A DNA stretch of 36,072 bases, taken from Kamptonema formosum PCC 10802 (lineage in GTDB: Bacteria; Cyanobacteriota; Cyanobacteriia; Cyanobacteriales; Oscillatoriaceae). This document shows, in pieces, positions 16,918 to 24,401 of the stretch; the first letter of the stretch is position 1; each line of letters opens with the position of its first letter. The notes beneath the pieces were generated by a model that saw only the letters and a list, made by a program, of their open reading frames with translations, was not told where the DNA came from and ran no database searches. The stretch spans positions 3,882,548 through 3,918,619 of the forward strand of contig NZ_KB235948.1 in assembly GCF_000332335.1 (NCBI RefSeq), written 5' to 3'. Position numbers and translations under genes: made by a program.

Positions 16918-16947
16918 GCAGACTCAACCCTGCGGTCTTTTGTTTTT
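16914..16947 (+). terminator. Attenuator terminator 1
   Basis: GACCGCAG (16914-16921) pairs perfectly with CTGCGGTC (16930-16937), loop ACTCAACC, followed by TTTTGTTTTT. Classic intrinsic terminator placed 28 bases after the first leader's stop codon and before the second leader. Confidence 0.85.
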
Positions 16948-16977
16948 CTCTGGACAGCACAACTGAAGGACACCAGC

Positions 16978-17043
16978 GTGACAGCCCCCATTCAGAATTG
17001 GTTTTACGGTTTTTACTTTTGGCTCAGGCAGAGTTCTGGGTAG
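16978..17043 (+). CDS. Aromatic leader peptide 2 (21 residues, attenuator)
   Basis: GTG 16978 to TAG 17041-17043, preceded by GAAGGA seven bases upstream (a better ribosome binding site than that of leader 1). The peptide begins MTAPIQN, then has Trp-Phe-Tyr-Gly-Phe-Tyr-Phe-Trp (codons 16999-17022), seven aromatics out of eight, and ends LRQSSG. It shares no obvious sequence with leader 1 apart from the aromatic run and its distance to the following hairpins, so the pair may have arisen independently or diverged beyond recognition. It lies between terminator 1 and terminator 2, on the same transcript. Confidence 0.85.
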   Translation: MTAPIQNWFYGFYFWLRQSSG

Positions 17044-17081
17044 GGACCGTCATGTCGCTCGTCGCCTCAGCCCGGAACTCT
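17030..17081 (+). promoter_or_regulatory. Antiterminator pairing 2
   Basis: AGAGTTCTGGG (17030-17040), the end of the leader 2 frame just before its stop codon, pairs over 11 bases (one G-U) with CCCGGAACTCT (17071-17081). The right arm takes eight of the nine bases of the left arm of terminator 2. As in unit 1, the left arm would be covered by a ribosome that reaches the stop codon and exposed when one stalls on the aromatic codons. Confidence 0.75.
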
Positions 17082-17102
17082 CTCAGGTTCCGGGCTTTTT
17101 TT
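17069..17102 (+). terminator. Attenuator terminator 2
   Basis: AGCCCGGAAC (17069-17078) pairs with GTTCCGGGCT (17087-17096), loop TCTCTCAG, followed at once by seven T (17096-17102). It ends 43 bases before the DAHP synthase start codon. Confidence 0.9.
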
Positions 17103-17145
17103 GTTACCGCACACTTTTACTTTTGTAAGGATAAGGAGTAAACTC

Positions 17146-18000
17146 ATGTTCAGCGCTAAACTGGCAACCAAATCCCACACTGACCACCAAACTGTGATTA
17201 AACTGTCGGAACATGTTACTGTTGGGGGGGAAGACCTCCTGATTATTGGCGGACCGTGTTCTGTTGAGAGTTTGGAACAGATGGAGCAAGTCGCACGCCA
17301 CCTCGCCGAAGCGCCGGTTCAAGTATTGCGCGGCGGCGTCTACAAACCCCGCACCTCCCCCTACGCCTTCCAAGGTTTGGGAGTTGCGGGGTTAAAAATT
17401 TTGGATGCTGTGCGCCAGCGTTATGGGATGCCGGTGGTGACAGAGGTGATGTCTATTGGTCAAATTGAGGAGATTGTCGCCCATGCGGACATGCTGCAAA
17501 TTGGCAGCCGGAATATGCAAAATTTCGACTTGCTGAAAGCGGTGGGACACGCTGGGGTGCCGGTGATTCTCAAGCGGGGGCTGGCTGCTACTATTGAGGA
17601 GTTTGTTATGGCGGCGGAATATATCCTCAGTCACGGGAATCCGGATGTGATTCTTTGTGAGCGGGGGATTCGCAGTTTCGACAATTATACGCGGAATGTG
17701 CTGGATTTGGGGGCAGTGGTGGCGCTCAAACAGCTGACTCATTTGCCGGTGATTGCAGATCCCAGCCACGCCGCCGGCAAGCGGGAACTGGTGGCGGCTT
17801 TGGCGAGGGCTGCTGTTGCCGGTGGGGCGGATGGCGTGATGGTTGAGTGTCACCCGGAACCGGAAAAATCGGTTTCTGATGCCCGTCAGGCGCTTTCTTT
17901 GCCGGATATGGTGGATTTGGCTGACAGTTTGAAGCCGGTGGCTGCTGCTGTGGGGCGTCGCGTGCCGGCTGCTTTGAGCCGGTTGCTTCACGCGGCTTGA
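17146..18000 (+). CDS. aroF: 3-deoxy-7-phosphoheptulonate (DAHP) synthase, type I-beta, catalytic core only
   Basis: A 284-residue enzyme that joins phosphoenolpyruvate and erythrose 4-phosphate, the first step of the shikimate pathway. Family motifs: G36-P-C-S-V-E-S (metal-binding Cys38), 'LRGGVYKPRTSPYAFQG', 'IGSRNMQNFDLL', 'LKRG', 'CERGIR', 'DPSHAAGKR' and 'GADGVMVECHPEP'. Only about 28 residues precede the barrel core. Type I-beta enzymes with an N-terminal ferredoxin-like or chorismate-mutase extension use it for feedback inhibition, and that extension is absent here. The start ATG 17146 has AAGGAG seven bases upstream; the frame is open 15 codons further but that part overlaps terminator 2. 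The gene stands alone after a tandem attenuator, so its expression should follow aromatic tRNA charging, which would make up for lack of an allosteric domain (inference). Confidence 0.93.
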   Translation: MFSAKLATKSHTDHQTVIKLSEHVTVGGEDLLIIGGPCSVESLEQMEQVARHLAEAPVQVLRGGVYKPRTSPYAFQGLGVAGLKILDAVRQRYGMPVVTEVMSIGQIEEIVAHADMLQIGSRNMQNFDLLKAVGHAGVPVILKRGLAATIEEFVMAAEYILSHGNPDVILCERGIRSFDNYTRNVLDLGAVVALKQLTHLPVIADPSHAAGKRELVAALARAAVAGGADGVMVECHPEPEKSVSDARQALSLPDMVDLADSLKPVAAAVGRRVPAALSRLLHAA

Positions 18001-18058
18001 GGGATTGTTTTTAGGTAACTGATTCTCGTTCCGGGGCAGTCTCCGTGGGTGCCCATTA

Positions 18059-18250
18059 GTGTCAACTTAAGCTGTGTCCCGTAGTCTCTGGGCGGTTGAA
18101 ACCGCAGCTATACAGACAAAACCCGCAAGGCAAGGGTTTTAAGATTCTAGTTCTTCTCTTAAGTCCGCGTTGGGCGAAGCCCTTCCCGCAGGGTAGGCGG
18201 ACTTCGTTTGTATAGCCGCGATTTCAATCGCCGGGAGCTTAAGTTGACAC
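18059..18250. mobile_element. MITE-like element, 192 bp, perfect 15-bp terminal inverted repeats
   Basis: GTGTCAACTTAAGCT (18059-18073) is the exact reverse complement of AGCTTAAGTTGACAC (18236-18250). Each arm carries a version of a cyanobacterial intergenic motif, GGTTGAAACCGCAGCTATACA on the left and its inverted relative on the right, so the element folds into one long hairpin. The motif recurs at 35731-35760 without these ends. No coding capacity. No clear target-site duplication was seen. Confidence 0.75.
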
Positions 18251-19008
18251 CGATGGCACGGGAACCCGCCCCTACCGCCTGGGAATGCTTTTCAGGAGGC
18301 TCTGCCTCCTCAACCCCCCACAGGTGCCAACTCATATTATGTCGGCTTGCATAGGTTGGCATACCCTTGTAGGGGCGAGTTCAGCCAAGATATTTCTGGC
18401 ACAGAGCAGAATATAAATAAACCCGCCCCTACCCCCTCCGCACAACAGCGGTGCTGCCCGACATGATAAGCTGTTAGGCTTTTAATAGTTCTTAATGTGG
18501 GGTGGGGTGGGTTACGCTATCGCTAACCCACCCTACAGATTACTTGTCTGTCTGAAGGAGGCTCTGCCTCCAGGAGCTCGTTCCCAAGCAGAGCCTGGGA
18601 ACGAGGGGACCTCACCCTACATATAGAGGCGCAAGCTTAAGTTATTAATGGGGTTTGGGGTGGGTTACGCTATCGCTAACCCACCCTACAGATTACTCAT
18701 TTGATTCGCCGGCGCTCTCTCTCCAGGTGGGGGCGGGTTTACAAATATATTTCGTTGTGTGGCAAATCCCTTTGGCTTGCCCCGCCCCTACAAGTCACCG
18801 GCAGATATCCTCAATCAACCCGCCCTCACCGCCGACATTTCCTTCGCCACCGCCACAAAAGGATAAACCCTTCACGTTTGAGTGCCGGCACCCCACAACT
18901 GCCGGCCTTATATGCCGGCACCTTTTCCATTATTCTTAGTTTAACACAAATCCTGCCAATTGCAAAGGGGGAAAGGCAAAAATTTTTTCCTGTCCCAATC
19001 CCCTTCAG
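18251..19008. other. Repeat-rich intergenic region without genes
   Basis: The region holds several small inverted repeats: AGGAGGC/GCCTCCT (about 18293); GTAGGGGCGAGTT...AAACCCGCCCCTAC (18369-18432) and a second copy of that family (18727-18792); two copies of GGGTGGGTTA/TAACCCACCC with loop CGCTATCGC (18505-18533 and 18658-18686); and a CTCGTTCCCA...TGGGAACGAG hairpin (about 18580-18605). None of the short open frames looks like protein. Confidence 0.7.
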
Positions 19009-19767
19009 TCAACCGGCACCCGTCGAGCTTTCCTGAAGGATGCCGGCGATGAACTCCTGCATCCGCTCGTAGTGAGTTCCCTTCCAGAAAATCTGCTCGC
19101 ATGACGGGCACCGGCTAAACTCGTCATAGACATCCCTGCTCTTAATCGGGAGCCGGTCAACAATCGCTTCCTTGGGCACTGCTTCCAATAAAACGTTGCA
19201 GCGCACGCACCGGCAGAACGGCGCAATTGAACTAAATAAATCAAAGCGCCGCAGCACCTCAATCAACTGCCGGCGGGGGTTCGTGTCTCGCACATAGTAT
19301 CCGTGAGTCACGATGCTGCGCTTCAGCAATCCCGTATCTCTCGTCAGCAAAATCCGCCCCTCGCTGCTGGATATCTCCGCCAATTCTTCATCCGGATAGT
19401 CGTTCCGGTAGAGACTGTCAAAACCCAACATGCGCAGGAGATTGGCGAGCTTTCCCAAATGAACATCGAGGACAAAGCGAGTTTTGCGCAGCGGTTGGGG
19501 GCGCAACCTCAGTGCCGGTGAGATGTCAAGTGATTCAAATACCGGATAGACGCTGCAATCGTCCCCATCCGCCACAATGTAGGAAAAATCCACCGGCTCG
19601 CCATTCACCAAAATCAGCTCGACTTCCGTGTGGGGTACGCCCAAGGATTCAATGGTATCCTTGATAGAGGCGCGCCCCTCGAACTCATGGACAAAAGTCA
19701 CCTGTTGCCGGTGAGCGGGGAGAAAGAAGTTGAGTTCAGCATAGAAGCGAAAATAGGCTCGATTCAT
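19009..19767 (-). CDS. Mut7-C RNase domain protein with N-terminal ThiS/MoaD-like domain
   Basis: A 252-residue protein. Residues 1-82 form a beta-grasp (ubiquitin/ThiS-like) domain ('AELNFFLPAHRQQVTFVHEF', 'ELILVNGEPVDF'). Residues 94-240 form a Mut7-C PIN-fold RNase domain ('RFVLDVHLGKLANLLRMLGF', 'EGRILLTRDTGLLKR') with the C-x-x-C pairs C-V-R-C and C-P-S-C that bind zinc. The fusion is known in bacteria as 'Mut7-C ubiquitin/RNAse domain-containing protein'. It probably degrades or processes RNA; substrate unknown. ATG 19767 has no strong ribosome binding site. It stands alone between repeat-rich intergenic regions. Confidence 0.88.
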   Translation of the reverse strand: MNRAYFRFYAELNFFLPAHRQQVTFVHEFEGRASIKDTIESLGVPHTEVELILVNGEPVDFSYIVADGDDCSVYPVFESLDISPALRLRPQPLRKTRFVLDVHLGKLANLLRMLGFDSLYRNDYPDEELAEISSSEGRILLTRDTGLLKRSIVTHGYYVRDTNPRRQLIEVLRRFDLFSSIAPFCRCVRCNVLLEAVPKEAIVDRLPIKSRDVYDEFSRCPSCEQIFWKGTHYERMQEFIAGILQESSTGAG

Positions 19768-20176
19768 GATATAGCACTATGCACTCAGGTTAGGAGTTTG
19801 GGTTTAACATGATGTAGGGGCGGGTTCACCCACAACCTGTGCCACACAGCTACAACACCGATAAACCCGCCCCTAACCTCTGATATACCAGCAGTCATAT
19901 TGGGCCATCAGTGTTTTAACCCATATGACTGCTGCTATAATTTTTATTTTAAATTTTGGATTTGGGATAGAGAGCAGTAGCCTCTTAGGTTAAGACGTAG
20001 GACAGGCGTCTCGCCTGTCCCTTTCCCTAGTAGCAAGAGGTAGTAGCGTTCCCTAAGAGGGAACGCTGCGAGTTACTGATGAAATCGAAATCAATGCCTG
20101 GGGATTGACAGATGTCTATCCTGCGGGTATAATTTGCGAATCAAGCGAAAGACTCGACTCGCAACTAAACCGCCGG
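19768..20176. other. Intergenic with repeats and hairpins
   Basis: Third copy of the GTAGGGGCGGGTT...AAACCCGCCCCTA repeat (19814-19875); an inverted repeat GCAGTCATATTGGG...CCCATATGACTGC (about 19892-19932); hairpins GGACAGGCG/CGCCTGTCC (20000-20020) and GCGTTCCCT/AGGGAACGC (20047-20067). The TTAGGTTA-type motif near 19985 recurs near 24855. No gene. Confidence 0.65.
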
Positions 20177-21928
20177 TCAGCCGATTCCCGAAGCCAAAAA
20201 CCACCCGATAGATGAACCCAGGATGAGAGCAGCAACTATCAGTAATTGCAAAATAGGTTTTTGCGATTTGAGCTGTGATAGCTCCTCTTGCAGTTCCTGA
20301 TTGCTTTTTTCCAGCTGAGATTGAACCCGCTCTCCCTCTTCTTTAACTTGTGTGAGCTGCTCTAAAGTGGAGGTTAGTTGGTTTTGCAGTTGCTGGCGCT
20401 CTCCCTGCACCGAGCTGAGCTGAGATTGGGTATCCCCAAGCTGAGACTCCAGTTGCGCCACCGTCTGATTCGCTGTTTCTAACTCAGATTGCAGCTGATC
20501 GCGCTCTCCCTGCACCGAGCTGAGCTGAGATTGGGTATCCCCAAGCTGAGACTCCAGTTGCGCCACCGTCTGATTCGCTGTTTCCAACTCAGATTGCAGC
20601 TGATCGCGCTCTCCCTGCACCGAGCTGAGCTGAGATTGGGTATCCCCAAGCTGAGACTCCAGTTGCGCCACCGTCTGATTCGCTGTTTCTAACTCAGATT
20701 GCAGCTGATCGCGCTCTCCCTGCACCGAGCTGAGCTGAGACTCCAGTTGCGCCACCGTCTGATTCGCTGTTTCTAACTCAGATTGCAGCTGATCGCGCTC
20801 TCCCTGCACCGAGCTGAGCTGAGATTGGGTATCCCCAAGCTGAGACTCCAGTTGCGCCACAGTCTGATTCGCTGTTTCCAACTCAGATTGCAGCTGATCG
20901 CGCTCTCCCTGCACCGAGCTGAGCTGAGATTGGGTATCCCCAAGCTGAGACTCCAGTTGCGCCACCGTCTGATTCGCTGTTTCTAACTCAGATTGCAGCT
21001 GATCGCGCTCTCCCTGCACCGAGCTGAGCTGAGATTGGGTATCCCCAAGCTGAGACTCCAGTTGCGCCACAGTCTGATTCGCTGTTTCCAACTCAGATTG
21101 CAGCTGATCGCGCTCTCCCTGCACCGAGCTGAGCTGAGATTGGGTATCCCCAAGCTGAGACTCCAGTTGCGCCACAGTCTGATTCGCTGTTTCTAACTCA
21201 GATTGCAGCTGATCGCGCTCTCCCTGCACCGAGCTGAGCTGAGATTGGGTATCCCCAAGCTGAGACTCCAGTTGCGCCACCGTCTGATTCGCTGTTTCTA
21301 ACTCAGATTGCAGCTGATCGCGCTCTCCCTGCACCGAGCTGAGCTGAGATTGGGTATCCCCAAGCTGAGACTCCAGTTGCGCCACCGTCTGATTCGCTGT
21401 TTCTAACTCAGATTGCAGCTGATCGCGCTCTCCCTGCACCGAGCTGAGCTGAGATTGGGTATCCCCAAGCTGAGACTGCAGTTGCGCCACCGTCTGATTC
21501 GCTGTTTCCAACTCAGATTGCAGCTGATCGCGCTCTCCCTGCACCGAGCTGAGCTGAGATTGGGTATCCGACAGTTGCTGCGATCGATCTGCTAGCTGTA
21601 ACTCAACATTCTGTAGCGCCGAACTCACTCGATCGAGTTGGGATTGCAGCTCTGCCTTTTGCTGCTCAGTGCGATCTAGCTGAGACTGCAGCTGCTCATT
21701 GTGATGGTGAGCTTGACCTAATAGAGTTTGAACCTCAGACAGCTGGGACTGTAGCTGTGAGTTTTCCTCACGAACTTGCTCTAATTCTGTTTGAATTTCT
21801 GTCAGTTGGGACTGGAGTTGTGAGTGTTCCTCCTCAATTTTCTTGAATAGTTCCAGCAGTTCTGATCCATGTCCTTCCTGCTTAGATGACGCAGCGGAAT
21901 CGTCTGACTTTTTGCTTTTACTTGCCAT
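20177..21928 (-). CDS. Tail-anchored coiled-coil protein with eleven 35-residue repeats
   Basis: A 583-residue protein. Residues 1-20 are polar, about 25-135 form a coiled coil rich in Q-L-Q-S-Q-L, followed by eleven near-identical repeats containing SVQGERDQLQSELETANQTV, then a degenerate unit and a C-terminal membrane helix ('LLIVAALILGSSIGWFLASG') at about 560-583. The repeat is 35 residues, exactly five heptads. One unit is short by seven residues, exactly one heptad, so the coiled-coil register is kept. The protein should form a long cytosolic rod (repeat part about 55 nm if one continuous coil) anchored by its C terminus. ATG 21928 has only a weak upstream GAG. No family recognised; a structural or tethering role is inferred. 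Confidence 0.85.
   Translation of the reverse strand: MASKSKKSDDSAASSKQEGHGSELLELFKKIEEEHSQLQSQLTEIQTELEQVREENSQLQSQLSEVQTLLGQAHHHNEQLQSQLDRTEQQKAELQSQLDRVSSALQNVELQLADRSQQLSDTQSQLSSVQGERDQLQSELETANQTVAQLQSQLGDTQSQLSSVQGERDQLQSELETANQTVAQLESQLGDTQSQLSSVQGERDQLQSELETANQTVAQLESQLGDTQSQLSSVQGERDQLQSELETANQTVAQLESQLGDTQSQLSSVQGERDQLQSELETANQTVAQLESQLGDTQSQLSSVQGERDQLQSELETANQTVAQLESQLGDTQSQLSSVQGERDQLQSELETANQTVAQLESQLGDTQSQLSSVQGERDQLQSELETANQTVAQLESQLSSVQGERDQLQSELETANQTVAQLESQLGDTQSQLSSVQGERDQLQSELETANQTVAQLESQLGDTQSQLSSVQGERDQLQSELETANQTVAQLESQLGDTQSQLSSVQGERQQLQNQLTSTLEQLTQVKEEGERVQSQLEKSNQELQEELSQLKSQKPILQLLIVAALILGSSIGWFLASGIG
20403..21568 (-). repeat. 105-bp tandem repeat array inside the coiled-coil gene
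   Basis: Eleven copies of a 105-bp unit (marker TGATCGCGCTCTCCCTGCAC near 20493, 20598, 20703, 20787, 20892 and onward). The step from the third to the fourth is 84 bp. Units are almost identical, differing at a few fixed sites (TCTAAC/TCCAAC, CCACCG/CCACAG), which points to recent unequal exchange or slippage. Copy number may vary between strains and could be mis-assembled. Confidence 0.85.
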
Positions 21929-21999
21929 GTCTCACTGAGTAAATATTTGAACTAAGGTTTAGAACTGCCTGGGCAATGCTTGAATTGGCCTTGATACTG

Positions 22000-22265
22000 C
22001 TAGCGCCTAATGGCAAGCAGATTTGGCAGTGGCTGATGGGAGCATCCCATTTTTGTAATCCCCCTCACCCCACCCCCTCTCCCACTTTGGGGTGAGGGGA
22101 GAATTCTTTATTTTTCCCCCCTCTCCCTTCATGGGTGAGGGGGGTTAGGGGGGTGAGGCTGACAGTCTTTGCTTTAACGGGATGCTCCCGTGGCTGATTT
22201 TTGCGTTCTAAAATTTGGAGCGCCGTTTCCAGGGTCAATTCTTCTACTGTTTGATTTTCAAGCAC
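22000..22265 (-). pseudogene. Tiny ORF interrupted by a MITE
   Basis: From ATG 22265 the frame reads MLENQTVEELTLETALQIL, then E-R-K-N-Q-P up to the element at 22038-22189. Removing the element and one copy of the 9-bp duplication joins it to L-P-N-L-L-A-I-R-R and TAG at 22000-22002, a 34-residue product. In the present sequence the frame continues into the element instead (to 22065). Start of a small protein or N-terminal relic of a larger one; I do not recognise it. Confidence 0.5.
22038..22189. mobile_element. MITE, 152 bp, with terminal inverted repeats and 9-bp target duplication
   Basis: Ends GGGAGCATCCC (22038-22048) and GGGATGCTCCC (22179-22189) are perfect inverted repeats. GTGGCTGAT flanks the element on both sides (22029-22037 and 22190-22198), a 9-bp direct repeat typical of a transposition target duplication. 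Inside are C-run/G-run hairpins (CCCCTCACCCC, GGGGTGAGGGG). It has no transposase and must be mobilised in trans. Confidence 0.85.
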
Positions 22266-22913
22266 ATAGAGATTCAGCGTCTCTCCATTTTGGGGGTGGC
22301 GCTGAGCGTGCCGGCAACAGGTGGAATGTCGTTTCTGAGTTCCCCCCTACCACTCTCAATCGCTTCCGAATTAGACCGTTTCAGCAAAGTTACTACATAT
22401 TCCTAAGGTATAATCACCCTGACAGTTAGGCAACTTCTTTCGGCTTTCAGGACAACTACCAAGTTAGGATAAATAGTATTTTTTCTGTAGCTGAAAAGGC
22501 TAGGCTGCGGCCTTTTTCCATCCATGCATCCAAAATCCCCGCATCCAAAATTGGTATAAATCCTCACCGGCTGGAACGGCTTTCCGCCCCTATCCTCTCA
22601 ACTTTTGAGGGAGTTGAGGATTCGTTTCTTCACCGCCATTTGCTATCTTGTCTGTACTCCTCCGTGTTAAATTTTCTGGCTTGCTTGGGTGCCGGCAGTC
22701 CCCTTTGGGCGCACCGGCACACTGACTCGGGTTCTGCGGGTAACTGCAGCTTGCGCGAGCGTTGCTGGTTTCTCTCGCGCCTGTCACAGTTCGAGGACTG
22801 TCGCTTGCAAAAATTAATTTAGGATGCTATTATACCAGAGTTTTGCAAGCGAGAGTAAAAAGGCGCGTAAGTTTGACGGTAAAATTTACCGGCCCCTTAA
22901 CTCCCGCTATCTC
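22266..22913. other. Intergenic, one terminator-like hairpin
   Basis: AAAAGGC (22494-22500) and GCCTTTT (22510-22516) form a 7-bp stem followed by T and C residues, possibly a bidirectional terminator. The CATCCAAAATC motif just after it (22525-22552) recurs near 35700. Otherwise no gene or recognisable signal; the region follows gltX on the minus strand. Confidence 0.55.
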
Positions 22914-24401
22914 TTACCCCTTCAGCGCCAGAGCCGCTTGCAAGCGGGATCGGTCCAAAGAGCGCTGGTGCAGCAGCAACCAAGATTGTACCAGATCGGG
23001 GCCGTGCACTTCGCCTGTCAGTGCGGCCCGGAGCGAGCGCATCACGGCTCCTTTTTTGAGATTTTTCTCTTTCGTCACCTTTTTGATCGCTTCCCCAGCA
23101 CCGGCTTGCGTGAGCACCGGCTCGCTGTCGAGGTGGGCCAAAATTGCCTCCAGAACGCCTGAAGCTTCCGGTTGCGCCAGCTGTGCGACAGCTTCCGCGC
23201 TGCACTCCACCTCTTTGACAAAAAACACCCGGCTCATGCCGGCGGCGTCTTTCAAGCGACTCAAGCTTGGGCCAATCAGAGCCGCCAGCTGTTCTAGCCA
23301 AGGGCGATCGCCGGCTGCATCGAACTCACACTCCGCCTCGCGCCAGTAGGGAATCAGCATTTCTGTCAGCTTGTCCACCGGCATCGAGTGCAGGTACTGG
23401 CTGTTAATCCAGTTGAGCTTATCCCAGTCAAACTTTGCACCGGCTTTATTAACGCGCTCAAAGCCGAACTTCGCCGCCGCCTCTTCGAGTCCAAACAGCT
23501 CTTGACTGTCTGGCGGCGACCAGCCCAGCAGCGTCATGTAATTGGCCAGCGCCTCTGCCGTATAGCCCAACTGCTGGAAGTCATCAATCGAGGTAACGCC
23601 ATCCCGTTTCGAGAGCTTCTGACCGGCTTGGTTCAAAATCAGGGGCGTGTGGCCGAAATGCGGCGTTTTTGTCCCGAAAGCTTCGTAAAGCAAAATCTGT
23701 TTCGGCGTGTTGCCGATGTGGTCTTCCCCCCGGATGACGTGGGTGATGGCCATATCAATATCATCCACCACCACCACAAAATTGTAGAGGGGCTGGCCAA
23801 TATCACTGCTGGTGGCGGCGCGGGCGATCGCCATATCGCCCCCCAAGTCGCTGCCTTTCCAGCTCACCCGGTCCCGCACCAAGTCATTCCAGGCAATCTC
23901 CCGCTCGTCGTCAATAATAAAGCGAATCACCGAGGTGCGCCCTTCGGCTTCAAAGGCAGCTCGCTGTGCCGGTGTCAGGTTGCGGTGGCGGTTGTCGTAG
24001 CGGGGAGCCTGTTTTTTAGCTTTTTGCTCCTCGCGCATTTGGGCCAGTTCTGATTCCGTGCAGTAGCAGCGATAAGCCAGCCCTTTATCCAGGAGTTCTT
24101 GAATCTTCTGCCGGTAGAGGTCCAGGCGATCGGACTGGAAAATTGGCCCTTCATCCCAGTTCAGACCCAGCCAGCGCAGTCCGTCGAGTATATTCTGGGT
24201 GTACTCTGGGCGGGAGCGCTCTAAATCCGTGTCTTCGATGCGCAAAATGAACTTCCCGCCGTGATGGCGGGCAAATAGCCAGTTAAACACGCCTGTTCTG
24301 GCTGTCCCGATGTGTAAATTGCCGGTGGGACTGGGGGCTAGACGGACTCTGACACTCCCGGCAGTTTCAATCCCGTTTCCGGGATTCAGCTGACCAAACA
24401 T
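22914..24401 (-). CDS. gltX: Glutamyl-tRNA synthetase
   Basis: A 495-residue class I synthetase that charges tRNA-Glu; in cyanobacteria Glu-tRNA also feeds tetrapyrrole synthesis and, by mischarging, Gln-tRNA. HIGH-type motif at residues 30-33 (P-T-G-N-L-H-I-G-T), KMSKS-type motif K-L-S-K-R-D-G near 265, and '[10 protein letters not shown]' and '[16 protein letters not shown]' as in discriminating GluRS. Length is usual. The N terminus has about 15 residues more than the common '[11 protein letters not shown]' start, but ATG 24401 has a strong TAGGAGGAG box, so I keep it. It stands alone, far from gun4 (another tetrapyrrole gene) at 29233. Confidence 0.95.
   Translation of the reverse strand: MFGQLNPGNGIETAGSVRVRLAPSPTGNLHIGTARTGVFNWLFARHHGGKFILRIEDTDLERSRPEYTQNILDGLRWLGLNWDEGPIFQSDRLDLYRQKIQELLDKGLAYRCYCTESELAQMREEQKAKKQAPRYDNRHRNLTPAQRAAFEAEGRTSVIRFIIDDEREIAWNDLVRDRVSWKGSDLGGDMAIARAATSSDIGQPLYNFVVVVDDIDMAITHVIRGEDHIGNTPKQILLYEAFGTKTPHFGHTPLILNQAGQKLSKRDGVTSIDDFQQLGYTAEALANYMTLLGWSPPDSQELFGLEEAAAKFGFERVNKAGAKFDWDKLNWINSQYLHSMPVDKLTEMLIPYWREAECEFDAAGDRPWLEQLAALIGPSLSRLKDAAGMSRVFFVKEVECSAEAVAQLAQPEASGVLEAILAHLDSEPVLTQAGAGEAIKKVTKEKNLKKGAVMRSLRAALTGEVHGPDLVQSWLLLHQRSLDRSRLQAALALKG

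Noticed and set aside
16794-16950. A stand-alone small RNA (6S or Yfr type) or a T-box
   Set aside because: The short frame with six aromatic codons, ribosome binding sequence and alternative hairpins fit a translated leader. No T-box or 6S features (tRNA-specifier loop, long central bubble) were seen.
16911-17141. 76-codon plus-strand frame across the attenuator region
   Set aside because: It overlaps both terminators and the second leader in another frame and has no protein-like pattern; the leader/terminator reading explains the sequence better.
20403-21568. CRISPR-like array
   Set aside because: The units are contiguous 105-bp coding repeats without variable spacers. The heptamer repeats at 35509 and 27606 also lack spacers.
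20489-21595. Repeated 67-codon plus-strand frames within the coiled-coil gene
   Set aside because: They are antisense shadows of the 105-bp repeats; the minus-strand frame is continuous over 583 codons.
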